Source: Calothrix rhizosoleniae SC01 | GTDB lineage: Bacteria > Cyanobacteriota > Cyanobacteriia > Cyanobacteriales > Nostocaceae | DNA: 54,634 nucleotides | Assembly: GCF_900185595.1 (NCBI RefSeq) | Contig: NZ_FYBH01000034.1 | Span: 1 to 54,634, forward strand | Direction of reading: 5' to 3' | Shown here: piece by piece, positions 28,849-37,934 of the stretch | How the letters are laid out: every line of letters begins with the position of its first letter | Numbering within the stretch: position 1 is the first letter of the stretch | Translations under genes and position numbers: made by a program | Notes under the pieces: model-generated | The model's input: the letters and a program-made list of their open reading frames with translations, nothing else | Databases searched by the model: none | Told to the model about the DNA's origin: nothing

Positions 28849-31800
28849 ATGTTAGATATTATTAACCGTTATGCTCATGGATTTGTTGCTATTCCCCTGA
28901 TTGTTTCCTGTAAACAAAAGGGGCTATTTGAGTTGATGGAACGTCATCAAAAAGTGACGTTGGAGCAGATTGTTGTTGAATTAAAGGCTAATAGTGGTCA
29001 TATTCAAGTAGCTTTGCGTTTATTGCGATCGCTATCTTGGATTGAGCAAAATGAACAGGGAGAATATCAATTAACTACCAAAGCCAAATATGGAGAAATT
29101 TCCCCAGATAGTGTTAATTTATTACAGCTGCCTATTGCATCATATCTCAATGGAGAGCAGCCAGAAGGATTATTACAACCTTGGATAGAGAGATCGCGTC
29201 AAAGATGGGGTGTTTCGGAAGAGTTAATCGCGGATTTTATCGATGGTTTGCTGCTGTTACCAATCTTAAATGGTCTGAATCAAAAATTTCATCTCAGTCG
29301 CCAAGATTTAGGGGATGAAATTCCTTGGTTAACAACACTAAATACTGGTGTATATGAGGAAATTTCCACCCTGTTAATTGCTAAAGGTTGGGTAGAATAT
29401 CGAGATAGCAAATTGCTGCTGACTGATGCCGGTAAATTCATTTTTGCCCGGATTTTAATCACTGCCACAACAGTATCTTATACCCCCATGTTGTCCCAGA
29501 TGGATGAGTTGTTATTTGGGGATGTGAGCCAGGTATTTCAAAGGGATGAGACAGGCAAAGAACTACATTTAGACCGGACTTTAAATGTGATTGCCAGTGG
29601 TTTTCAACATGAAAAGTATTTTGCAGAATTAGAAGAAATTATTTTAAATATTTTTAATAAATTACCCTATGAACAGCAGCCGAAATATGTGGCTGATATG
29701 GGGTGTGGTGATGGAACTTTATTGAAACGGGTTTATGAAACCATTCGGGATCGGTCGGCGAGGGGGAAGGTATTAGGAGAATATTCCCTGCAAATGTTGG
29801 GCTTAGATTATAATTTGGAATCCTTGCAAGCAACAGACTCCACCCTGGCAGATATTCCCCATGTAGTAGTACAGGGGGATATTGGCAACCCTGGGGAAAT
29901 TGCCCACAATTTGCGACAAGTGGGGATTCATGACCCAGAAAATATATTGCATCTTCGTTCATTTTTAGACCACGATCGCCCATTTATTCCGCCGCAAAAT
30001 CAAGCACAAACACAAGAGCGATCGCATCTTACCTATGACTGCGTTTCCGTGTATCCATCGGGTGAATTGATTCCATCAGCAGTAGCGGTGCAAAGTTTAG
30101 TAGAACATCTGCAACGCTGGGCAGAAATTGTTACCAAATATGGCTTAATTATTTTAGAAGTCCATTCCCTGAATCCTGATGTTGTTTACACTTTTTTAGA
30201 TCGTTGCGAAAACTTACACTTCGATGCTTATCAGGCATTTTCCATGCAGCATCTAGTGGAAGCAGATGTATTTTTGTTAGCCGCAGCAGAAGTAGGGTTA
30301 TTTCCTAAACCGGAATTTTCCCAAAGATATCCGAACACCTTTCCTTTTAGCCGCATCACCTTAAATTGGTTAGAGAAAAGACCCTATACCATTCGTCAAG
30401 CAAATATCTCCGATTTACCCGCCTTAGTTGAATTAGAAGCGGCTTGTTGGTCAGATGCCCTCCGTACTCCCAAGGAAGAACTGGAACAAAGATTTGCACG
30501 GCAACCTGATGGTCATTGTGTATTAGAGGTTGCAGGTAAAATTGTGGGGGTCATTTATTCCCAACGAATTGTCGATGTCGCCGCCTTAGAAAACATCACA
30601 TTTGACCGCGTCCCGGAATTACACTCCCCCCAAGGCAAAGTAATGCAATTACTAGGGATGAATGTCCTACCAGAAATGCAAAATCGCGGTTTGGGCAATC
30701 AATTTTTAGACTTTATGTTGCAATGGTTTGCCCTCAAAGGCGGGGTAGAGAAGGTAGGGGGCATTACCCGTTGTCGAGATTACGCCCAGCATAGGGATTT
30801 AGCGATCGCTGATTACATTCAACAGCAGAATCAACAAGGACAACTGCTCGATCCCATTCTCCGCTTTCACACCTCTCATGGTGCCAGAATCCGCCAGTTA
30901 GTGCCTGACTACCGACCAGAGGATAGAGATAATTTAGGTCTAGGGGTATTGATTGAGTATGATTTGCAAAATTTAGGGCAGAAGTTAGACAATATCCCTC
31001 AAACCACCACAACTCCAGGGATGAGCAACAATCAAGAACTGGCAGCATTGGTGGAATCTGCGGTGATTACCGTCATGGGACAGCGCCGTGCAGCCGCCTA
31101 CGGTGCCAAACGTCCTTTGATGGAAATGGGGTTAGATTCCTTGGAGTTATTGGAATTAAGGAGTTTATTAAATCAACGGCTCAACATAGAACTTTCACCC
31201 ACCTGCTTTTTTGAGCACAGTACCCCAGAAGCAATTACTCAGTACTTACAAACCCAAGCATCCCCCACTCCAGCATCAATCAACCAGCGAGGGGTTGTCA
31301 GTCCTAGGATTTCTGTAAGTAAACCACAGCAAGAGATTACCCAGACCAACGCCATCGCCATTATTGGTATGGGATGCCGTTTTCCTGGTCAAGTGGACAG
31401 TCCGGATACTTTCTGGGAGTTATTACGCCACGGCAAAGATGCGATCGCCCCAATTCCCCCTAATCGCTGGCGGATAGCAGATTATTTAGAGGCTGGTGAA
31501 TATGGGGGATTTATTGCCAATCCAGAGCAATTTGATGCCAACTTTTTCCGCATTGCTCCCAGAGAAGCCAAATTACTCGATCCCCAACAGCGAATCCTCC
31601 TAGAAGTGACATGGGAAGCCTTAGAAAACGCTGGCATTAATCCCCAAACCTTAGCCGGGAAATCAACCGGAATATTTGTCGGCATGTTTTCCCATGATTA
31701 TGAGTTATTGCAACTCAAACAGAATCAATCCCAAGATTTTGACGCTTATTTTGCCACTGGTAATGCTGGGGCGATGGCGGCGGGACGGATTGCCTATACC

Positions 31801-34800
31801 TTGGGTTGTCAAGGACCAGCAATCACTATTGATACTGCTTGTTCCTCCTCCCTAGTGGCAGTACATTTAGCTTGCCAGAGTTTACAGCAAGGAGAATCAG
31901 AATTAGCAATCGCCTCCGGGGTGAATTTATTATTATCCCCAGAGTTGAGTCTCACCTTCTCCCAAGCGGGGATGATTGCTCCCGATGGACATTGTAAAAC
32001 CTTTGATGCTGCCGCTAATGGTTATGTGCGTTCCGAAGGCTGTGGTGTGGTGATTCTCAAACGCCTAGAAGATGCCATCGCCCAAGGAGATCAAATTTTG
32101 GCGATCGCTAGGGGAACAGCCATTAATCAAGATGGTTTTAGCAATGGCTTAACAGCACCTAATGGTATTGCCCAAGCAGAAGTCTTGAACAAAGCCTTAG
32201 CCCAAGCAGGAATCACACCCGAGCAAGTATCTTATATTGAAGCCCACGGTACAGGCACTTCCTTAGGGGATCCCATAGAAATCAAAGCCTTACAAGGGGT
32301 TTACGGACAGAACCGCCAGCCACAACAGCCCTTGGTAATTGGTTCAGTAAAAACCAACATTGGACATACAGAAGCTGCCGCCGGGATTGCAGGATTAATC
32401 AAGGTCGTATTGGCAATGCAGCACCGTTATATCCCCCCACACCTGCATTTTCAGCAAATCAACCCCCATATTGCCTTAGATGGGATTCCCGCCCACATTC
32501 CCACCACAGGACAAAGGTGGTCAGGAGACCAATTATTTGCTGGGGTGAGTTCCTTTGGTTTTAGTGGTACCAACGCCCATGTTATTTTAGAATCTGCACC
32601 CCAGAGACAATCAACAACCGAGGAGAATTTGCCCACCCATGTGTTGAAATTGTCCGCTAAAAGTGAACCGGCGCTGCAACAATTGATCCAGAAGTATGAT
32701 GACTGGATAGAACAAGAAGCAGGGGGGAAGGGGGCAGGGGGCAGGGGAGATACCTCCTTTCCAGAGATATCCTTGGCTGATATCTGCTTTAGTGCCAACA
32801 TAGGACGAGGGGATTTTGACCATCGTATTGCTGTGGTGGCTCAATCCTTGAGTGAATTACGGCAGAAATTAGAACATAAATCCATTCCTGCTAAGGTATC
32901 TCAACCCCAAAAGATGGCCTTTTTGTTTACTGGACAAGGTTCACAAGCCATTGGCATGGGTCGGGAATTGTACGCAACCCAACCCATTTTCCGCCAAACC
33001 CTGGAGCGGTGTGCGGAGATTTTGGCAACTGAGTTAGATTATCCCCTGCTGGACATTATCTATCCCCAACCAGGAACACCCCAAGCACAACTGATCCACC
33101 AAACTGCCTATACACAACCCGCCTTATTTGCCATCGAGTACGCCTTGTATCAACTCTGGTTATCTTGGGGGATTAAACCCGATATAGTCATGGGGCATAG
33201 TGTGGGTGAGTATGTGGCGGCTTGCGTGGCAGGGGTATTTAGTTTAGAAGCTGGACTAAAACTGATTGCCAAACGCGGGCAAATCATGCAGTCCTTACCA
33301 CCGGGAGGGGAGATGGCAGCAGTCTTTGCCGATGAAAAGACCGTGGTTGCAGCCATTGCTCCCTATGCAGACATTACCATTGCTGCCAGAAATCATCCCC
33401 ATGCCCAAGTGATTTCTGGCACAGGTGAAGCAGTCCAACAAGCGATCGCCACCTTAGAAGCCCAGGGCATTAAAGTCGTGGGATTGCAGGTGTCTCACGC
33501 TTTCCATTCCCCCTTAATGGAGTCGATTATCCCCGAGTTTCGCGCCGCTGCCGCACAATTCAGCTATGAGCCACCCAGTATTGTTCTAATCAGTAATTTA
33601 ACTGGCAAGATAGTAACAAATGAGATAGCTAACCCCGAATATTGGTGTCAGCATTTACGGCAAGGGGTGCAGTTTCATCAAGGCATGAATACCTTACAAC
33701 AACAGGGAGTAAATATCTTTGTTGAATGTGGTCCGAAACCAGTTTTATTAGGCATGGGTCGTCATTGTTGGTTCCAGGAAAACACAGCTGCTTGGTTACC
33801 CAGTTTGTATGGTGGTGAGGCTGACTGGCAACAAATTTTAACTAGTTTGGCAGCACTTTATGAACGGGGAATAGATATTAATTGGAGTGATTTTTATCAC
33901 CATACTCCCCAACAGCGAGTTACCTTACCGACCTATCCTTTCCAGCGCCAACGTTATTGGTTAGACCCAAAAAGGGCTGCATCTGTCCCTCAAAATCACA
34001 AGAAACTCCATCCCTTGTTAGGGGAGCGGATTTTGTTAGCAGGGACGAAAACATTACATTTCCAATCCTACATTACCAAAGATGCTCCTGCCTATTTGGG
34101 ACAGCATTGGGTGTATGAATTTTTGGTAGTATTGGGAGTCACCTATTTAGAAATGGCGATCGCCGCAGGTACCCAAGTTTTTGCCACCCAGACCATTATT
34201 TTGCAAGATGTGACGATTCTGCGGGCGTTAATTTTGCCAGAAGATGAAGGGAAAAATTTGCAATTGGTCTTGAATCCAGAGGACGGGAAATTTCAGGTAT
34301 TTAGCCAGACAAACCCCACAGCCACAGATTGGACACTGCACGCCTATGGTCAAGTAGCCCGTCATAGTCAAACTATCCCCCAGCCTATAGATTTACTCGC
34401 TTTAAAAGCCAGATGTCCCCAGGAAATTGACCTAGAAACCTATTATCAAAAGATGCAGGTTTACTATGGCCCAGATTTACGCAATATGCAGCAGTTGTGG
34501 CGGGGAAATACGGAAGCATTAGCAGAGATTCAATTGAATCCCCTATATCAGTTGGAAGTCGAGAACTATCAATTGCATCCTGCCTTACTTGATGCTTGCT
34601 TCCAAGTTGTATTTGCCCTATTGTACACCGACGAAAGTCATAACGATCCCTATGTGCCAGTAGCTTGCCAGGAAATCACAGTTTACGCCACCCAAGTTAC
34701 CCACCTCTGGAGTCATGTACAACTACATCCAGTGAAGCGATCGCAGCAAGAGAATCGCACCGTTGATTTACAATTGATTGCTCCCAATGGACAAGTGATC

Positions 34801-37800
34801 GCTACAGTCAAAGCCTTACAACTCAAACGAGCCAGTCGTCAGGCTTTATTAAGTAGTTTACAAGGCAACCTCAAAGATTGGTTATATCAAATAGATTGGC
34901 GCAGGACAGAGTCCGTCACTTTGACAGAAACCGCAGTCTTGAACCTGGAGTCAGTGAGCGATCGCTTGTTACCCAGGTTAAAAAAAATTGACCAACAATT
35001 AGCCCAAAAAATCTCCTCAGGACTGCTCCCAGAAGTAGAAAATTTAAGTCTAGGGTTCATAGAGTCAGCCTTAACAGCAATGGGTGGAGATTTAGCTGCA
35101 TTTCCCGGCGGTTCCACAGAAGAATTAATTGCCCAATTTGGGATTATTCAGCAGCATCATCGCTTATTTGCCCATTTGCTAGACCTGTTAAAAGATGCAG
35201 GTATTCTCCATCAGCAAGGAGAAAAATGGCAATTCATTAACTTAGTTAATCAACCCAAGACTAAGCAAACTCAGGCATTATTACAAGCAAAATATCCCCA
35301 AGCCCACACCGAAATATCCTTACTGGCTAGATGTGGGGAACGACTCGCCCCAGTTCTCCAAGGAACATGTGATCCACTGCAACTATTATTTCCCAATCTG
35401 GACTTAACTAATTTAACCCAACTCTATCAACATTCTCCCAGTTTTCAGGGAATGAATAGTTTAGTAGAAAAGGCAGTATCTACAATAGTTCAGGCTTCAC
35501 CAACAGGGAGGAAAATTCGTATTCTAGAAATTGGTGCAGGTACAGGGGGAACCACCGCCCACATTTTACCCCAACTACCTCCCCAAGGCATTGAATATGT
35601 GTTTACCGATGTTTCTCCTCTGTTTGTCGCCAAAGCCAAAGAGAAATTCAGTGATTATCCCTTCATTAAATATCAAGTCTTAGATATTGAAGCAGAATTA
35701 CCAACAGCCGGATTTGATAGTCAAGCTTATGATTTAATTATCGCGGCGAATGTGCTCCACGCCACCCCTAATTTACACCAAACTTTAACCCAAGTCAGAA
35801 AACTATTAGCATCAAGTGGTATTTTACTTTTATTGGAAGGCAATAGCCATCGGCGCTGGATAGATTTAATCTTTGGTTTAACAGAAGGTTGGTGGAAATT
35901 TACCGATACCAACTTACGCCCTAATTATCCATTAATTAAGCCCCAACAATGGCAAAAATTATTAACGGAAACAGGATTTAATGCCATTGAAACCTTAACC
36001 CCCCAAGTAGAAACCCTATTTCCCCAGTCAGTAATTTTAGCTCAAGCTGATGTCACCAGACAATTACAACCTAGTGCTAGCAAACACTGGTTAATTATGG
36101 CTGACAGTCAAGGAATTGGCGAACAACTGGCGCAACAAATCTCTAGTCAAGGAGAAAGTTGTTACCTAGTTTATGCCGGAACAAACTATCAGCAGTCCCA
36201 CACCCAAGAATTTCAGATTAACCCAGAAATTCCCCAGGATTATCAGCAATTATTAACTGTAATTCATCAACAACAACCTAACTTAGTGGGAGTGATTAAT
36301 TGTTGGGCATTAGACCAAACTAGCACAGATAACTTCATGGCAGATGCCAAATATAGCTGTGGTAGTACATTAAATTTAGTCCAAGCGTTAATTAAAACTC
36401 CATTTACCTCACCCCCCGGTTTATGGTTAGTCACCCAAGGTGCAACCTCGGTAAACGATTTACCTTTGTCACAAATATCACAATCTAGCCTATGGGGAAT
36501 GGGTAAAGTCATTGCCTTAGAACATCCAGAATGGCATTGTACTTGTGTGGATTTAGACTCGAATGACAGTATTATCAACAATGCCCAAATCCTAGGGGCA
36601 GAAATTCAGACCTCCTCCCCAGAAACACAAGTCGCATTTCGTCAAGGATGGCGGTACGTGGCTCGCTTAGTGGCTACACCCCATCTCCAAGATGAAGGAG
36701 CACAACCAATAGAAATTAGCCAGGAAAAAACCTATTTAATCACCGGTGGATTTGGGGGATTGGGGCTACTTGTAGCTAATTGGCTGGCTGAAAAAGGAGC
36801 AAAAAATCTGGTATTACTGGGACGGAGCGGTGTGAAACCAGAGCATCAACCCCAACTAGAAAAATTAGCCCAAGCAGGGGTGACCGTGAAAACAGTGACA
36901 GCAGATGTGAGCGATCGCCAAGCAATTGAGCAACTACTGCAAGATATTGATGCCCATCTACCACCTTTGGGGGGGATTATTCATTCCGTTGGAGTCTTAG
37001 ATGATGGTACAATACAACAATTATCCTGGGAGCGGTTTGCCAAAGTCATGCAGCCCAAGGTCGCAGGGGCTGAGATTCTCCATGAATTAACCCGCCATCG
37101 CCCCTTAGATTGTTTTATTCTCTTCTCCTCTGCGGCTTCCCTATTAGGCTCATCTGGTCAAGCCAACCATGCAGCCGCCAATGCCTGTCTCGATGCCTTA
37201 GCCTATCAACGTCGCCGCCAAGGATTACCAGGAATGAGTATTAACTGGGGACCTTGGTCAAGTGTGGGTGCAGCATCTCAACGGGAGATTAGGGAAAATT
37301 GGCAGATGCGCGGTATTAATGCCCTTAGTCCTACCCAAGGATTGCAGATATTAGAGCATTTATGGCAATACCCCCCAGCACAAGTAGGTGTAGTGGGAAT
37401 TCAGTGGTCCCAGTTCCTCGCCAAGCGCCCAGAATCAACCTTCTTTGCCGAATTCCAAACCGTAGCGCCACCGTCCATCAAACCAGAGAACTTCCTGGAA
37501 AAACTGCGCCATAGTCCCATGAGCGATCGCCCAGAACAGTTACTTGCCTATCTTTGCACCCAAGTAGCTCAGGTTTTGGGACTATCTAGCACCGCCTCCT
37601 TAGAGTTACAAACAGGTTTCTTTGATTTGGGTATGGATTCCCTGACCTCCGTCGATTTGCGTAACCGCTTGCAAACGGATTTACAATGTTCCCTACCTGC
37701 AACCCTAGCCTTTGATTATCCCACCCTAGCCACATTAGAGGAGTATCTGAGAACAGAAGTTTTATGTAACGATTTTACTGGCTTGCTAACAGTAGAATCA

Positions 37801-37932
37801 CCGGATCATGTAAAGTTAGTAGATGAAAATAGCAAAATACAGCCCAATTTGGAGCCGTCAGATTGGGAAACTTTATCAGAAAGTGAGATTGAAGCTTTGT
37901 TGGTGCGTAAGTTAGACAGCATGAATTACTAA
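28849..37932 (+). CDS. Type I PKS, starter plus first module: MT-GNAT-ACP-KS-AT-DH-MT-KR-ACP (PKS1)
   Basis: 3027 residues. Residues 1-510 resemble the starter methyltransferase of SxtA/AprA (INRYAHGFVAIP at the start, ADMGCGDGTLL near 282, LHLRSFLDHDRPF). The GNAT domain is about 515-705; Thr640 and His674 match in context and 34-residue spacing the Thr355/His389 decarboxylation pair I recall for CurA. ACP1 Ser764. KS Cys998, His1133, His1173. AT GQGSQ near 1361, Ser1451, HAFHS near 1550 (malonyl). DH has His1753, but the motif Pro is Leu (HWVYEFLVVL); DACFQ near 1915 is intact. C-methyltransferase LEIGAGTGG near 2226. KR GGFGGLG near 2633 with LDD (B-type) and His2774 in place of Tyr. ACP2 Ser2931. 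A docking-type helix ends the protein. It should build a methylated starter (propionyl or isobutyryl) and the first extension. A G-rich repeat lies in the KS-AT linker. Confidence 0.95.
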   Translation: MLDIINRYAHGFVAIPLIVSCKQKGLFELMERHQKVTLEQIVVELKANSGHIQVALRLLRSLSWIEQNEQGEYQLTTKAKYGEISPDSVNLLQLPIASYLNGEQPEGLLQPWIERSRQRWGVSEELIADFIDGLLLLPILNGLNQKFHLSRQDLGDEIPWLTTLNTGVYEEISTLLIAKGWVEYRDSKLLLTDAGKFIFARILITATTVSYTPMLSQMDELLFGDVSQVFQRDETGKELHLDRTLNVIASGFQHEKYFAELEEIILNIFNKLPYEQQPKYVADMGCGDGTLLKRVYETIRDRSARGKVLGEYSLQMLGLDYNLESLQATDSTLADIPHVVVQGDIGNPGEIAHNLRQVGIHDPENILHLRSFLDHDRPFIPPQNQAQTQERSHLTYDCVSVYPSGELIPSAVAVQSLVEHLQRWAEIVTKYGLIILEVHSLNPDVVYTFLDRCENLHFDAYQAFSMQHLVEADVFLLAAAEVGLFPKPEFSQRYPNTFPFSRITLNWLEKRPYTIRQANISDLPALVELEAACWSDALRTPKEELEQRFARQPDGHCVLEVAGKIVGVIYSQRIVDVAALENITFDRVPELHSPQGKVMQLLGMNVLPEMQNRGLGNQFLDFMLQWFALKGGVEKVGGITRCRDYAQHRDLAIADYIQQQNQQGQLLDPILRFHTSHGARIRQLVPDYRPEDRDNLGLGVLIEYDLQNLGQKLDNIPQTTTTPGMSNNQELAALVESAVITVMGQRRAAAYGAKRPLMEMGLDSLELLELRSLLNQRLNIELSPTCFFEHSTPEAITQYLQTQASPTPASINQRGVVSPRISVSKPQQEITQTNAIAIIGMGCRFPGQVDSPDTFWELLRHGKDAIAPIPPNRWRIADYLEAGEYGGFIANPEQFDANFFRIAPREAKLLDPQQRILLEVTWEALENAGINPQTLAGKSTGIFVGMFSHDYELLQLKQNQSQDFDAYFATGNAGAMAAGRIAYTLGCQGPAITIDTACSSSLVAVHLACQSLQQGESELAIASGVNLLLSPELSLTFSQAGMIAPDGHCKTFDAAANGYVRSEGCGVVILKRLEDAIAQGDQILAIARGTAINQDGFSNGLTAPNGIAQAEVLNKALAQAGITPEQVSYIEAHGTGTSLGDPIEIKALQGVYGQNRQPQQPLVIGSVKTNIGHTEAAAGIAGLIKVVLAMQHRYIPPHLHFQQINPHIALDGIPAHIPTTGQRWSGDQLFAGVSSFGFSGTNAHVILESAPQRQSTTEENLPTHVLKLSAKSEPALQQLIQKYDDWIEQEAGGKGAGGRGDTSFPEISLADICFSANIGRGDFDHRIAVVAQSLSELRQKLEHKSIPAKVSQPQKMAFLFTGQGSQAIGMGRELYATQPIFRQTLERCAEILATELDYPLLDIIYPQPGTPQAQLIHQTAYTQPALFAIEYALYQLWLSWGIKPDIVMGHSVGEYVAACVAGVFSLEAGLKLIAKRGQIMQSLPPGGEMAAVFADEKTVVAAIAPYADITIAARNHPHAQVISGTGEAVQQAIATLEAQGIKVVGLQVSHAFHSPLMESIIPEFRAAAAQFSYEPPSIVLISNLTGKIVTNEIANPEYWCQHLRQGVQFHQGMNTLQQQGVNIFVECGPKPVLLGMGRHCWFQENTAAWLPSLYGGEADWQQILTSLAALYERGIDINWSDFYHHTPQQRVTLPTYPFQRQRYWLDPKRAASVPQNHKKLHPLLGERILLAGTKTLHFQSYITKDAPAYLGQHWVYEFLVVLGVTYLEMAIAAGTQVFATQTIILQDVTILRALILPEDEGKNLQLVLNPEDGKFQVFSQTNPTATDWTLHAYGQVARHSQTIPQPIDLLALKARCPQEIDLETYYQKMQVYYGPDLRNMQQLWRGNTEALAEIQLNPLYQLEVENYQLHPALLDACFQVVFALLYTDESHNDPYVPVACQEITVYATQVTHLWSHVQLHPVKRSQQENRTVDLQLIAPNGQVIATVKALQLKRASRQALLSSLQGNLKDWLYQIDWRRTESVTLTETAVLNLESVSDRLLPRLKKIDQQLAQKISSGLLPEVENLSLGFIESALTAMGGDLAAFPGGSTEELIAQFGIIQQHHRLFAHLLDLLKDAGILHQQGEKWQFINLVNQPKTKQTQALLQAKYPQAHTEISLLARCGERLAPVLQGTCDPLQLLFPNLDLTNLTQLYQHSPSFQGMNSLVEKAVSTIVQASPTGRKIRILEIGAGTGGTTAHILPQLPPQGIEYVFTDVSPLFVAKAKEKFSDYPFIKYQVLDIEAELPTAGFDSQAYDLIIAANVLHATPNLHQTLTQVRKLLASSGILLLLEGNSHRRWIDLIFGLTEGWWKFTDTNLRPNYPLIKPQQWQKLLTETGFNAIETLTPQVETLFPQSVILAQADVTRQLQPSASKHWLIMADSQGIGEQLAQQISSQGESCYLVYAGTNYQQSHTQEFQINPEIPQDYQQLLTVIHQQQPNLVGVINCWALDQTSTDNFMADAKYSCGSTLNLVQALIKTPFTSPPGLWLVTQGATSVNDLPLSQISQSSLWGMGKVIALEHPEWHCTCVDLDSNDSIINNAQILGAEIQTSSPETQVAFRQGWRYVARLVATPHLQDEGAQPIEISQEKTYLITGGFGGLGLLVANWLAEKGAKNLVLLGRSGVKPEHQPQLEKLAQAGVTVKTVTADVSDRQAIEQLLQDIDAHLPPLGGIIHSVGVLDDGTIQQLSWERFAKVMQPKVAGAEILHELTRHRPLDCFILFSSAASLLGSSGQANHAAANACLDALAYQRRRQGLPGMSINWGPWSSVGAASQREIRENWQMRGINALSPTQGLQILEHLWQYPPAQVGVVGIQWSQFLAKRPESTFFAEFQTVAPPSIKPENFLEKLRHSPMSDRPEQLLAYLCTQVAQVLGLSSTASLELQTGFFDLGMDSLTSVDLRNRLQTDLQCSLPATLAFDYPTLATLEEYLRTEVLCNDFTGLLTVESPDHVKLVDENSKIQPNLEPSDWETLSESEIEALLVRKLDSMNY
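32721..32755 (+). repeat. G-rich minisatellite-like insert in the KS-AT linker of PKS1
   Basis: A GGGGGGAAGGGGGCAGGGGG run, translated as GGKGAGGRGD, sits in the linker between KS and AT. It resembles the insert in PKS4 (19441-19495) and intergenic minisatellites of this window. Confidence 0.6.
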
Positions 37933-37934
37933 GG

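Noticed and set aside
28849-31260. Saxitoxin cluster, because of the SxtA-like starter module and a carbamoyltransferase
   Set aside because: No SxtA aminotransferase-like domain, amidinotransferase or other sxt genes are present; the starter is fused to a PKS module.
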